Assembly: GCA_907163225.1 (NCBI GenBank)
Contig: OU015322.1
Coordinates: 1,292,501 to 1,356,500 of the forward strand
Source: an uncultured Rhodocyclaceae bacterium
GTDB taxonomy: Bacteria > Pseudomonadota > Gammaproteobacteria > Burkholderiales > Rhodocyclaceae
DNA: 64,000 nucleotides
Direction of reading: 5' to 3'
The notes beneath the pieces are model-generated. The model did not search any database. It was not told where the DNA came from and saw only the letters and a list, made by a program, of their open reading frames with translations. Shown one piece after another: positions 1 through 8,675 of the stretch. The position numbers were made by a program, and so were the translations under genes. Each line of letters opens with the position of its first letter. Position 1 is the stretch's first letter.

Positions 1-880
<880 letters not shown>

Positions 881-1020
881 ATCCAACATTACTACTCACA
901 ATTCACTGACGGTAGAATGTTACTTCTACCTCGATGGATCTCTCCATCCGTGTGATTGCCTTTAATACTTTTTGTGACCAAAGTCACTAGCATCAAGGCA
1001 CCCACACCTATCGGTTGTCC

Positions 1021-1035
1021 AAATTGTTAAAGAAC
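1021..1035 (-). promoter_or_regulatory. rrn leader boxA antitermination element
   Basis: The minus strand reads GTTCTTTAACAATTT, very close to the bacterial rRNA boxA (TGCTCTTTAACA). It lies about 140 bases upstream of the 16S 5' end and downstream of the rrn promoter, as expected for Nus-factor loading. The remaining leader (881-1020) is rRNA precursor sequence with no gene. Confidence 0.8.
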
Positions 1036-1088
1036 TTTCTTCCTTCACCGCGCCGTCGCTTTCGCTTCGTCTGCAGCAGAGAGGCAAG

Positions 1089-1117
1089 ATTATGAAGAAC
1101 TTCTCTCTTGCCGTCAA
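1089..1117 (-). promoter_or_regulatory. rRNA operon promoter
   Basis: On the minus strand TTGACG (1117-1112) and CATAAT (1094-1089) are separated by exactly 17 bases, a near-consensus sigma-70 promoter facing the 16S gene. An A/T-rich stretch upstream (around 1130-1165) could act as an UP element. It lies between the tRNA-fMet gene and boxA, so the rrn operon is probably transcribed independently of the tRNA. Confidence 0.8.
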
Positions 1118-1196
1118 GCGTTTCGATCAATCTTGAGACACTTTATTTTCTTCAACCTCAGAAACAAAACCTTTGAATTTCCAAGAGCTTTGTCAC

Positions 1197-1272
1197 TGGT
1201 TGCGGGAGCAGGACTTGAACCTGCGACCTTCGGGTTATGAGCCCGACGAGCTGCCAACTGCTCCATCCCGCG
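1197..1272 (-). tRNA. initiator tRNA-fMet (anticodon CAU)
   Basis: A 76-nt minus-strand tRNA with encoded CCA. It shows the initiator hallmarks: a C1/A72 mismatch at the end of the acceptor stem and three consecutive G-C pairs in the anticodon stem (GGG-CTCATAA-CCC). The T loop is TTCAAGT. It sits about 317 bases upstream of the 16S gene in the same orientation. Confidence 0.97.
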
Positions 1273-1289
1273 TCCGATGAAGAGGGCGC

Positions 1290-1318
1290 ATTATCCAGAG
1301 CGCGTTACGCGGCGTCAA
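1290..1318 (-). promoter_or_regulatory. promoter of the tRNA-fMet gene
   Basis: The minus strand has TTGACG (1318-1313), a 17-base spacer and GATAAT (1295-1290), with transcription predicted to start about 10 bases upstream of the tRNA 5' end. The spacing and hexamers match sigma-70 well. Confidence 0.7.
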
Positions 1319-1340
1319 CAACTATCTGCACGAATCAAGA

Positions 1341-1961
1341 CTATTTCTTTTCGACCCACTCTATTAGTGATGTCCACTGCTCTACATCGCGACGCATCTT
1401 AGCCCGTGGAGGATCGAACACCGTCCCCCCCGCCGCGGCAACATTCACGTAGTTCTGCGTATTTCTCAGGTAGGCTACGATAGGAATGTCAAAGTGCTTC
1501 AGAAACTCCTCAAGCATGCTGGCCGCCCGTGTACGTGGATCAACTCGCATGGCGACGATACCCAACTTCACTCGCTGACCACGCATTTCGGTTCGAATTG
1601 AGTTGAGGAAATCTTCAGTGGCCGCCATATCAAATACTGAAGGCACCAGCGGCACCAGCACTTTGTCCACCGCCCTCAAATAATCTGTGAGCTTGTAACC
1701 CTGCAAACCAGCGGGGGCATCGACGACAACCCAATCAGCCTCTTTAGGTAGATTCAGAGAAATCTGGTTTCCCGCAAAATAACCTGTGATAGCGGATAGC
1801 GACGGGTCGCGAAAGGCCATCCAACGAAGCGCTGACTGTTGACGATCAAGATCGCACAAGGTTGTCTTCTTTCCCTTATTGGCAAAATAGCCTGATAGAT
1901 TTGTTGCCAGTGTTGTCTTGCCAGCACCGCCTTTTGGATTTGCAACCAGAACCGCCCGCAT
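1341..1961 (-). CDS. orphan ParA-family ATPase
   Basis: A 206-residue protein of the ParA/MinD P-loop family. The deviant Walker A motif is at residues 8-17 (NPKGGAGKTT), followed by the A' segment TLCDLD (34-39) and a Walker B-like VVVDAP (78-83). It lacks the long N-terminal DNA-binding region of plasmid ParA, so it is the short form. No parB or centromere repeats are visible next to it, so its cargo is unknown; it could position a protein complex or partition DNA through an unlinked partner. A purine-rich GGGGGCAGG lies just upstream of the ATG. It is divergent from the IclR gene. The family call is firm, the role is open. Confidence 0.85.
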   Translation of the reverse strand: MRAVLVANPKGGAGKTTLATNLSGYFANKGKKTTLCDLDRQQSALRWMAFRDPSLSAITGYFAGNQISLNLPKEADWVVVDAPAGLQGYKLTDYLRAVDKVLVPLVPSVFDMAATEDFLNSIRTEMRGQRVKLGIVAMRVDPRTRAASMLEEFLKHFDIPIVAYLRNTQNYVNVAAAGGTVFDPPRAKMRRDVEQWTSLIEWVEKK

Positions 1962-1990
1962 AGCCTGCCCCCTTATAAGTTTGTGGAGGC

Positions 1991-2034
1991 ATTATATTCG
2001 CCACCTCAAAGGGCTGATAGATGCATAAAATGCA
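1991..2034. promoter_or_regulatory. divergent promoter region with a small palindrome
   Basis: Between the divergent ParA and IclR genes there is a minus-strand TATAAT (1996-1991) facing the ParA gene, and a palindrome TGCATAAAATGCA (2022-2034) about 25 bases before the iclR start. IclR proteins commonly bind short palindromes in their own divergent promoter, so this is a candidate operator. No convincing -35 element was found. Confidence 0.35.
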
Positions 2035-2058
2035 GGCTTTCCATTTAGCAAAATAAAT

Positions 2059-2859
2059 ATGGCCACAAAAGTTCCGAGCGATCGTCAAGGAATTCAATCC
2101 GTCGAGGTAGGATTTCGCCTATTGCGTGTGCTGGCGGCCACAAATCGACCAATGATGTTGCGTGACATTGCGAAGGGAGCCTCAATGCCCGCCGCCAAAG
2201 CGCATAGATACATGGTCAGTTTTTTGCGAATTGGAATCGTTGAACAAGATGCCAGCAGCGGCCGCTATGACTTGGGCGCGTACGCCTTGGAGCTGGGCTT
2301 ATCTGGCTTGGGGCGCCTAGATCCTGTTCGCTTATCCGGCCCCATACTCGACGGACTCTGTGAAGAGATTCGGGAAACGGTGGCGCTTGCCGTCTGGGGG
2401 AATCACGGCGCAACGATAGTCAGAATCGTCGACGCCGGTGGCCCCATCACGATAACCCTGCGCCCAGGAACGATTTTGCCGCTATGTAATTCGGCAACAG
2501 GTCGGGCATTTGCCGCCTTTTATCGCGCCCCTTTCCTGAAGAAAATGCTGGATGAAGAGCTAAAAGGGATTTCAGACACCAGCAAAATCGCCATCACCAC
2601 CGTTCGCCGACAACTGGAAAAAAGCCTGACGGAAATCCGCAATTACGGTATCGCCCGCGCGACCGGCAGCCTGACGCCAGGCATCAATGGTTTTAGTGCC
2701 CCCGTTTACGATCACACCGGAAGCATGGTGGCGGCGATCACGTCCCTAGGCTCAATGGGCGAATTCAACGTGGAATGGGACAGCCCAGTTGCGAAGGCGA
2801 TGCTCAGTGCGGCAAAAAGCCTCTCTCTCCGATTGGGCCATGGCAGTATGCATGAATAG
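2059..2859 (+). CDS. IclR-family transcriptional regulator
   Basis: A 266-residue one-domain-plus-effector regulator. Residues about 13-75 form the winged helix-turn-helix typical of IclR (SVEVGFRLLRVL near the start, then the recognition region around AAKAHRYMVSFL). The rest matches the IclR ligand-binding (GAF-like) domain, with the conserved ATGRAFAAF segment and the IARATGSLTPGINGFSAPV segment near the C-terminus. Such proteins control aromatic or short carbon-compound catabolism genes, but no such genes are adjacent, so the target is unknown. The next feature downstream is the edge of the integrative element, which may have separated it from its former neighbours. Confidence 0.9.
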   Translation: MATKVPSDRQGIQSVEVGFRLLRVLAATNRPMMLRDIAKGASMPAAKAHRYMVSFLRIGIVEQDASSGRYDLGAYALELGLSGLGRLDPVRLSGPILDGLCEEIRETVALAVWGNHGATIVRIVDAGGPITITLRPGTILPLCNSATGRAFAAFYRAPFLKKMLDEELKGISDTSKIAITTVRRQLEKSLTEIRNYGIARATGSLTPGINGFSAPVYDHTGSMVAAITSLGSMGEFNVEWDSPVAKAMLSAAKSLSLRLGHGSMHE

Positions 2860-2897
2860 GCATCACAGGCGCTCACAAAGGAAAACTGAACGCATAC

Positions 2898-2923
2898 AAA
2901 AAAGCCACTCTCTCGAATGGCTT
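2898..2923 (-). terminator. intrinsic terminator, probably that of the pre-insertion tRNA-Thr
   Basis: On the minus strand AAGCCA / TGGCTT form a 6-bp stem around a 10-base loop, directly followed by TTTTTT. It lies 15 bases beyond the left tRNA fragment, in the orientation a tRNA-Thr transcript would have had before the element was inserted. This supports the left flank as the original downstream side of the tRNA gene. Confidence 0.6.
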
Positions 2924-2937
2924 AAGTGCTGAATCTA

Positions 2938-2985
2938 ACTGGTGCCCCCGAACGGAATCGAACCGCTACCTGATGATTACAAATC
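2938..2985 (-). repeat. left 48-bp attachment-site repeat (tRNA-Thr 3' fragment)
   Basis: Forty-eight bases, ACTGGTGCCCCCG...ACAAATC, are identical to 12459-12506. They comprise the CCA end, acceptor 3' strand, T arm and anticodon loop of tRNA-Thr, but the 5' half of the tRNA is missing here (sequence diverges after CAAATC). This is the displaced core of the attachment site and not a functional tRNA. Confidence 0.92.
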
Positions 2986-2999
2986 TTCTAATTAGGTAA

Positions 3000-3017
3000 T
3001 CACAAGCACTCACAAGC
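3000..3017 (+). repeat. short direct repeat TCACAAGC x2 near the left attachment site
   Basis: TCACAAGC occurs at 3000-3007 and 3010-3017, a 10-base (one helical turn) period, 15 bases inside the left attachment core. It could be a binding site for the integrase or AlpA-like protein, but the match is short and may be chance. Confidence 0.3.
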
Positions 3018-3104
3018 TATCAACGTCAATACGTAACACATTGATTGATAGACAAAATGGCAACTATTTGCTATCATAAAACCTCGCAAGAGCGCACCAC
3101 AACT

Positions 3105-3124
3105 GTTCCGCAGAGTGTTCCGCA
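3105..3124 (+). repeat. candidate integrase arm sites, left end (GTTCCGCA x2)
   Basis: GTTCCGCA at 3105-3112 and 3117-3124, separated by four bases. The same octamer pair with the same 12-base period and orientation occurs at 12394-12413 near the other end of the element. Position and symmetry fit arm-type binding sites of a tyrosine recombinase. They lie 19 bases before the integrase ATG, so binding could also repress int. Confidence 0.6.
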
Positions 3125-3142
3125 AACCCAACGAGGCCGACG

Positions 3143-4333
3143 ATGGCAACCAACAAGCTGACCGCTGCAACCTGCAACTCAGCCCGCCTTGCCGAGGGCG
3201 AAAAAGAAAAGCTACTCGCCGATGGTAGCGGCTTGTTCTTGTACCTCCGCCCATCTGGAAAAAGCTGGTTGTTCGTCTTCACATTCGCCGGCAAGCGCAA
3301 GAAGATGGCACTTGGCGCCTTCCCTGCCGTTAGTCTTGCGCTTGCACGGGAGAAGGCTGCCGATTCCCGTACATTACTTGCCAACGGTATTGACCCAGTT
3401 GCTCTACGGGATGCACCGCCCCTCAGCACCAAGACGGTCGGCGACCTGCTCGATACCTATCTTGCTTCGCTGATTGGTAGATCAAGTCATCGCCAAGTGA
3501 GCAATGTCCTGAAAAATCACGTCAGCGACGTTTTGCGCAAATTGCCGTTGGCAACCGTAACCAAGGCCGATCTGGTCGCACCAATCCGCAAGTTACGCGA
3601 TGACGGCAAATTGCGCACCGCCGGGCTATTGCACAGCTATTTCGTTCGATCATTTGCACTCGCCCATGAAGCCACAGACAATCCGGATGCACCGGCCGCA
3701 TTCGTACCCTTCACAATGCCGAGCAATCCGGTTGCTGACCTGAAGCCTGTTGAGGGCGCGGCAGGCGAAACCCATGAGCAGATAATGAGCGTTGAGCAGT
3801 TGCGGTCATACTCCACCGCCCTGCAGGCTGAAGCCGAGAGCACTGCCCGCGATTTGCTGATGCTGTCACTGTACTGCGGTGGCCAGAGGCTTACGCAAGT
3901 TTCACGTGCCGCTCTTGAGGGCAACAGCGTGATGGTAATCATGGACACCAAAGGCAAGAACGGCAGCATCAAGCCCCGCCGTCACGCCTTGCCGTTGCTT
4001 TCCCCGGTTGCTGACATCAAGCCTCCCGGCTTGAAGGATGAGCAGGCCGTAGCGAACCTGTGCGACGCAGCAACCACTGTGATCGAAAAGATCAGCAACG
4101 GCGAATATACCCAGCGCGTCATCCGCCGGACCATAGAAAACCTACTGATCGACGCGGGCTTTAGCGAATCCGACACCGGGCTTCTGCTCAGTCACGGTCG
4201 TAGCGGACTACAGCAGCGCCACTACCTTCGTGGCGACCGGCTGGAGTTGAAGACCCGGATGCTGGAATGCCTGCACGGGATGCTGATTGAGCACGTGGCG
4301 GACAATGTGGTGCCATTGCTGGGCGTAGCCTAA
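3143..4333 (+). CDS. int: P4-type tyrosine recombinase (integrase)
   Basis: A 396-residue integrase that would insert and excise the element at tRNA-Thr. The N-terminal 90 residues match the DUF4102 arm-binding domain (KLLADGSGLFLYLRPSGKS, then KMALGAFPAVSLALAREKA). The catalytic domain is in the C-terminal half: Arg249 (CGGQR), Lys270 (DTKGK), Arg328 or Arg329 (VIRRT), His351 (LLSHG) and the nucleophile Tyr361 (RHYLR). The usual His of the HxxR box is not at its expected place; Arg or Val is found instead, which I believe also occurs in some relatives. The gene starts 157 bases inside the left attachment core and reads inwards. A GAGGCC-type purine stretch precedes the ATG. Confidence 0.93.
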   Translation: MATNKLTAATCNSARLAEGEKEKLLADGSGLFLYLRPSGKSWLFVFTFAGKRKKMALGAFPAVSLALAREKAADSRTLLANGIDPVALRDAPPLSTKTVGDLLDTYLASLIGRSSHRQVSNVLKNHVSDVLRKLPLATVTKADLVAPIRKLRDDGKLRTAGLLHSYFVRSFALAHEATDNPDAPAAFVPFTMPSNPVADLKPVEGAAGETHEQIMSVEQLRSYSTALQAEAESTARDLLMLSLYCGGQRLTQVSRAALEGNSVMVIMDTKGKNGSIKPRRHALPLLSPVADIKPPGLKDEQAVANLCDAATTVIEKISNGEYTQRVIRRTIENLLIDAGFSESDTGLLLSHGRSGLQQRHYLRGDRLELKTRMLECLHGMLIEHVADNVVPLLGVA

Positions 4334-4578
4334 CAACGAACCAAACAAACAAACCCAGAAGGCATTGACTCCTCCCTGTTTCGTGTGGTAGCTTAAAAAT
4401 AGAAGTTGAGGCACTTGGACCGGCATCCCTCAACAGCATCACACCGGCCATCGACAGCACCAGCCATTTTCGCCGGCAGGGGAAGTTGATGGGCAGACCG
4501 AGGTCTGTACAAGCCACCGCGCTGCGGTGTGGCGAATCTCAAATCAACACCCATCTACACCCCCACGAGGTTCGCGTA

Positions 4579-4791
4579 ATGTCACAAACAAAACCCCCCG
4601 TAGTAACCGGCAATCGTTTCATCCGCCGCAAGGAAGCCGCCAAGAAGTTGGGCATCGGCATCGCCACTCTTGACCGGTGGGCAAGCGATGGGCGCATCTG
4701 CAAGCCGTTGCATATTGGCCCCCGCGCATCTGGCTGGCCCGAGTCATATCTTGATTCACTAATTGCCGGCACCACTGACACCCACAAATAA
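4579..4791 (+). CDS. AlpA-like helix-turn-helix protein
   Basis: A 70-residue protein with a MerR/AlpA-type helix-turn-helix at about residues 13-50 (RFIRRKEAAKKLGIGIATLDRW, then a wing ending in GWPESYLDSL). AlpA-like proteins of P4-type elements activate int or act as excisionases. The start at 4579 is preferred over an upstream in-frame ATG because ACGAGG lies eight bases before it and the homology begins there. It lies between int and the primase gene, the usual order in such elements. Confidence 0.8.
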   Translation: MSQTKPPVVTGNRFIRRKEAAKKLGIGIATLDRWASDGRICKPLHIGPRASGWPESYLDSLIAGTTDTHK

Positions 4792-4794
4792 AAA

Positions 4795-4823
4795 CCCCGA
4801 AACAGTTGCTGGCTGTTTCGGGG
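4795..4823 (-). terminator. strong hairpin after the AlpA-like gene
   Basis: CCCCGAAACAG (4795-4805) and CTGTTTCGGGG (4813-4823) make a perfect 11-bp stem with a 7-base loop. On the minus strand it is followed by TTTTTATTT, a good intrinsic terminator. On the plus strand no T tract follows, so it may only attenuate read-through from the AlpA-like gene into the primase gene. Confidence 0.6.
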
Positions 4824-4941
4824 TCTCGGGGCTTTCGTGCGACCAAGCCAATACACCTCACCGTGTGTGGATAATAGCACAGAAGTACTGTTATTTCATA
4901 CAGCTACAGCATGCTGGGGTTCCTTACCAAGGAACAACGCA

Positions 4942-7236
4942 ATGATAACCAACCGCAAGATTGACCGCGCAAAGCTCGCCGAAAAATTCGCTGAACTTCG
5001 AGATGACCCGTCATTTCCAACACAGGTGAAAGACGGGCTGGATTTCTGGCTAAAAGATGATGCCAATGAAATCCATGCTCAACCCGAAGCCGAATTGCAT
5101 AAAGCGATTGAATCAATCAAATTGATCCTCGCTGACACAAAGGCGCCTGAGTACCAGCCAGCCGCTGAAAATGCACCAAGGCGTGATTCTGAAAGCTGCG
5201 GACTCGTTTCTAACCTTGATGATGGCAGTCTAGTGGAACAGCGCGCGAAATCGGATCGCGGCCGTGCTGTCACCAACGCTGAATTCATTCGCAACATCTT
5301 CGGCAGGCTTCCCCAAGATCACAGCATCGCAACCACCCACTTCCCGGATGTAGCCAAGCCGAAATGGGTGGCAGCCTTCTACCGCCCGGACGATATGCCG
5401 GACCATCTGGGCGAGAACACCTACTACTCCCCGTCATCGTTTAACGGCAAAAAGCGCAACCTCGACCACTTTGGTGCCCTGCATGTGCTTGTTCTGGACG
5501 ACATCACGCCGGGCAGACTGGCTGCACTACCGCCGCCGACCTATGCCCTCGAAACCAGCGCCGAAAATTATCAGGTCGGCTACGCCTTGCAGACTCCCGT
5601 TACTGATTTGCCATTGGCTCGGGCAATCCATCAAGCCCTACAAGGTGCCGGCTACTGCGACAACAATGGCAACAACCCTGTGCGCTGGGTACGCCTGCCG
5701 GTCGGCATGAACACTAAGCCGGGCAAGATGTTCCAGCACATCATGAAAACGTGGGCGCCAGATCAACGCTATGACGTGCTGAAGCTCGTTGAGGTGCTGG
5801 GCTTGAAGCTAGACGCTGAGGGAACCGCAGAGGCACCCACGCTAGGCCTTGCGGACCCATTCGCCCACATGGTCGAGCCAAAGCTGCAGCAGCCCGGCGT
5901 GCTGGCCAAACTACTGCAAAAGCTGGACGCGGACGTGGGGCGCGATGACTGGCGAGTGGTGCTTTCGTGCATCTACACCCACTTGGGCGAAGATGGCCGC
6001 ACGGTGGCCCACGACTGGTGCGCAACTGGTGCGAAGTTCATGATTGACCGAAATACTAAGCACACGCTCAAGCACCCTGAAGCGGACGTACAGTTTCAAA
6101 AGGTGTGGAATGAGATCGCCGCTGAGAACAAGAGCAACAAGTTTCGGCGCGGGGGGGATGACTTCTTAGGGCTGATGAAACGGGTTGGCGCCATGACCTC
6201 GGGCGACATTGCGAGCTGGCACGCTGAGAACCGCGCGTCTGAGGCAAAGACGCCACCACCTGAGAACTTCACGCTGCGCGGTCATTTCGCAAACCACACG
6301 CTGACCAACAAGGACGCCGAGAAAATGGAACAAACCAAGTTCATCTACCCCAAACTGATTCCACAGGGTCTGATTACCGCCTATCCGTCGCCAGCAAATG
6401 GTGGGAAAACTGCAATTTTTACGCACGCCGCATGCAGGTTGGCCAAGGAAGGGTACGAGGTTTTCTACATAAACGCCGACGCCAGTCCGTCGCAGTTGAA
6501 GTCGCAGCAGGAAAAGGCTGACAAGCATGGCTTCAGCATTCTGGCGCCCGACGCCAAGGATGCCGGCGGTGTTGCTGGCCTGCTGAAAACGCTGACCGAC
6601 TTGGGCCAGATGGATGTTTCGCTAAACAAGGCTATCCTCATGGTGGATACCCTCAAGAAGTTCGTCGATATGCTCGACAAGGGACAGTTGAAGAGCTTTA
6701 TCAACCTGCTCCGCAAGCTGGTCGCCAAGGGCGCCACGGTTTGCCTTCTGGTCCATACCAACAAGTACCTCACTCCTGATGGCCACCTGATCTACGAGGG
6801 CACCGCCGACCTGCGCAATGACATCGACAACATGATCTATCTCTACTCGTCGTTAGCTGAGTCAGGCGTACGCGAGGTGACCAGCAATCCGGACAAGACC
6901 CGAACCACCTTCGAGCCGATCAGTTTCCGCATCCGGTTCGGCGACATGGGGGTGACAGTCGAAGAACTCGATGTCGTGCTCCCCTGCTTCACGGATGAAC
7001 TGCGCTCAGTGTTCAACGCAGTGGTGCGGTCGATTGACGGAGGCACCCGCGCACAAGAGGGTGTGGTCGCTCAGGTTGCCGAGGAATTGATGCTTGGGGT
7101 CAATAAGGCGAGGGAAAAGATAAAGGAAGTCGCAGACCTGAAGAACTCACCTCTTATCCGCCAGCGTGTCGCAAACGCCCCCGGGTTCAGTTTCAGCTAT
7201 AAGGGCGAAGCACCCCATGCTTATGGTGAGTTTTGA
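4942..7236 (+). CDS. primase/RecA-like ATPase replication protein
   Basis: A 764-residue protein likely to start replication of the excised element. The N-terminal part resembles an archaeo-eukaryotic-type primase domain: VLVLDDI near residue 183 and NPVRWVRLPVGMN at about 245-257. A PriCT-2-like segment follows (WRVVLSCIYTHLGEDG from about 337). The C-terminal third is a RecA/DnaB-like ATPase with P-loop PANGGKT near 485-491 and Walker B AILMVDT near 564-570. The ATG at 4942 has AAGGAA at a good distance; an upstream GTG extension is less likely. The IS630 insertion begins 52 bases after the stop, separating the gene from an iteron-like array. The primase assignment rests on motifs only. Confidence 0.75.
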   Translation: MITNRKIDRAKLAEKFAELRDDPSFPTQVKDGLDFWLKDDANEIHAQPEAELHKAIESIKLILADTKAPEYQPAAENAPRRDSESCGLVSNLDDGSLVEQRAKSDRGRAVTNAEFIRNIFGRLPQDHSIATTHFPDVAKPKWVAAFYRPDDMPDHLGENTYYSPSSFNGKKRNLDHFGALHVLVLDDITPGRLAALPPPTYALETSAENYQVGYALQTPVTDLPLARAIHQALQGAGYCDNNGNNPVRWVRLPVGMNTKPGKMFQHIMKTWAPDQRYDVLKLVEVLGLKLDAEGTAEAPTLGLADPFAHMVEPKLQQPGVLAKLLQKLDADVGRDDWRVVLSCIYTHLGEDGRTVAHDWCATGAKFMIDRNTKHTLKHPEADVQFQKVWNEIAAENKSNKFRRGGDDFLGLMKRVGAMTSGDIASWHAENRASEAKTPPPENFTLRGHFANHTLTNKDAEKMEQTKFIYPKLIPQGLITAYPSPANGGKTAIFTHAACRLAKEGYEVFYINADASPSQLKSQQEKADKHGFSILAPDAKDAGGVAGLLKTLTDLGQMDVSLNKAILMVDTLKKFVDMLDKGQLKSFINLLRKLVAKGATVCLLVHTNKYLTPDGHLIYEGTADLRNDIDNMIYLYSSLAESGVREVTSNPDKTRTTFEPISFRIRFGDMGVTVEELDVVLPCFTDELRSVFNAVVRSIDGGTRAQEGVVAQVAEELMLGVNKAREKIKEVADLKNSPLIRQRVANAPGFSFSYKGEAPHAYGEF

Positions 7237-7288
7237 GCTTTTCTACCCCCCCCCCTCTCTACCGTATGGTGGGCGCCCCCATATATTA

Positions 7289-8408
7289 TTGACCCGGCAC
7301 GAATATACTTGAAATATTTGGATCGGTCCCCATGTTGAGCAGATGGAAAAAGACGACGCAAGATATTCGACACTGGAGCAACTGCACGAGCGGCGGAAGC
7401 AAGTCGTGCGGTTGCATCGCAAAGGCTACGGCGTGATGCAAATCGTTGAGCTCTGCGGGCTTTCTTATCCGACAGTTCGTGCAGCTATTGATCGCTACGA
7501 AGAAGGTGGCCTTGCTGCCATCAGACCAGCCACGCGTGGTAAGCGTGCCGGTCAAGGGCGGACATTGACCGAAGAACAAGAGCAGGCAATCCGCAAGATC
7601 ATTTGCGATAAGCGCCCAGAGCAACTGAAGATGGAATTTGCGCTGTGGAACCGGGCGGCTGTAATGCAACTGATCGAACGTGAATACGGCATCAAGCTAT
7701 CGGTACGCGGTGTTGGCAACTATCTATCCCGCTGGGGGTTCACCCCCCAGAAGCCGATCAAGAAAGCCTATGAGCAACGACCGGAAGCCGTGCAAGCCTG
7801 GCTCGATGAGCAATACCCGGAAATTGAGAAGCGTGCCAAGGCGGAAGGCGGCGAGATTCACTGGGGCGATGAGACCGCCTTGGTCAATACCGATGTGCGC
7901 GGTCGTTGCTACGCACCGGCTGGCAAGACGCCGGTCACCTACACGGTAGGTGGGACGCGGCAGAAGTTGTCGATGATTGCCACGGTGACGAATCAGGGCA
8001 AGACACGCTGGATGATCATTGACGAGGCGTTCAACTCCGACAAGCTGATCGAATTCCTTGACGCGCTGATCAAGGATGCCGGCAAGAAGGTGTTCTTGAT
8101 TCTCGACAATTTGCGGGTCCATCACAGCAAACCGGTCAAGGCATGGGCCGCTGAACGTCAGGACAAGATCGAACTGTTCTATCTGCCCAGCTATAGCCCA
8201 GAGCTAAATCCAGAAGAACGCCTCAATGCCGACCTGAAGCATGCTATCGGCACCAAGGTGCCGGTGCGCACCAAGGCAAAACTGAAACTCGCTGCTACCG
8301 AACACATGGTCAAACTCGAACAATCACCCGAGCGGGTCAAGAGCTTCTTCCAAGATCCGCGTGTCAAATATGCCGCTTGAAAATTCAAACTTCAGCTGGC
8401 CGGATCAA
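7289..8408 (+). mobile_element. IS630-family insertion sequence, complete
   Basis: A 1120-bp element with imperfect terminal inverted repeats. The left end reads TTGACCCGGC; the right end, read inwards, TTGATCCGGC (9 of 10), with TGAA-containing similarity further in. It is flanked by TA at 7287-7288 and 8409-8410, the dinucleotide target duplication of IS630/Tc1-type elements. The single transposase ORF is intact, so the element may still be active. It splits the primase gene from the repeat array at 8411-8549. Confidence 0.85.
7343..8380 (+). CDS. IS630-family transposase
   Basis: A 345-residue DDE transposase in one uninterrupted frame. The N-terminal third has paired helix-turn-helix segments (VVRLHRKGYGVMQIVELCGLS, then a winged-helix region up to YLSRWGF). 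The catalytic core shows HWGDET (Asp near 175), LILDNLRVHHSK (Asp near 254) and SPELNPEERLN (Glu near 291), the arrangement of IS630 transposases. Some relatives need a frameshift for expression; this one does not. It is the only transposase in the window. Confidence 0.95.
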   Translation: MEKDDARYSTLEQLHERRKQVVRLHRKGYGVMQIVELCGLSYPTVRAAIDRYEEGGLAAIRPATRGKRAGQGRTLTEEQEQAIRKIICDKRPEQLKMEFALWNRAAVMQLIEREYGIKLSVRGVGNYLSRWGFTPQKPIKKAYEQRPEAVQAWLDEQYPEIEKRAKAEGGEIHWGDETALVNTDVRGRCYAPAGKTPVTYTVGGTRQKLSMIATVTNQGKTRWMIIDEAFNSDKLIEFLDALIKDAGKKVFLILDNLRVHHSKPVKAWAAERQDKIELFYLPSYSPELNPEERLNADLKHAIGTKVPVRTKAKLKLAATEHMVKLEQSPERVKSFFQDPRVKYAA

Positions 8409-8410
8409 TA

Positions 8411-8549
8411 GTAAAAGGGGTAGAACCCGTAGAACCAGTAGAAGCCGTGGAAACTATGTGGCACAAGGGTTTCCGTGGATCGCAAGAAACGGCATCATAG
8501 GTATATTAGGAAACGCCAAATAGCCTTCTACGGCTTCTACGGGTTTTAG
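8411..8549. repeat. 9-bp iteron-like array in inverted arrangement, candidate replication origin
   Basis: Five contiguous 9-base units run from 8411 to 8455: GTAAAAGGG, GTAGAACCC, GTAGAACCA, GTAGAAGCC, GTGGAAACT. Three units in the opposite orientation lie at 8523-8549 (on the minus strand CTAAAACCC, GTAGAAGCC, GTAGAAGGC). The 67 bases between them are comparatively A/T-rich and contain no gene. Arrays of short direct repeats next to a primase gene are typical of plasmid and satellite origins. TTCTACC also occurs right after the primase stop (7243-7249 region), so the IS630 may have landed inside the origin region. The function is inferred. Confidence 0.55.
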
Positions 8550-8675
8550 GGGGGCCGACCCTTTCGACGGGTAGCGGATCACCAGTGCGTGGTAGTGTTT
8601 GCAGTGACGCTCACGCGAATCATCGCACCGATCAGGGTTGGAACAACCGCAATCATAACAACCCTGTCCCGCTCC

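Noticed and set aside
2938..2985. A second functional tRNA-Thr
   Set aside because: Only the 3' part is present; sequence upstream of the anticodon loop does not form the other half of the tRNA.
8411..8549. CRISPR array at the 9-bp repeats
   Set aside because: The units are contiguous 9-mers without spacers, some are inverted, and no cas genes are present; an iteron-type array fits better.
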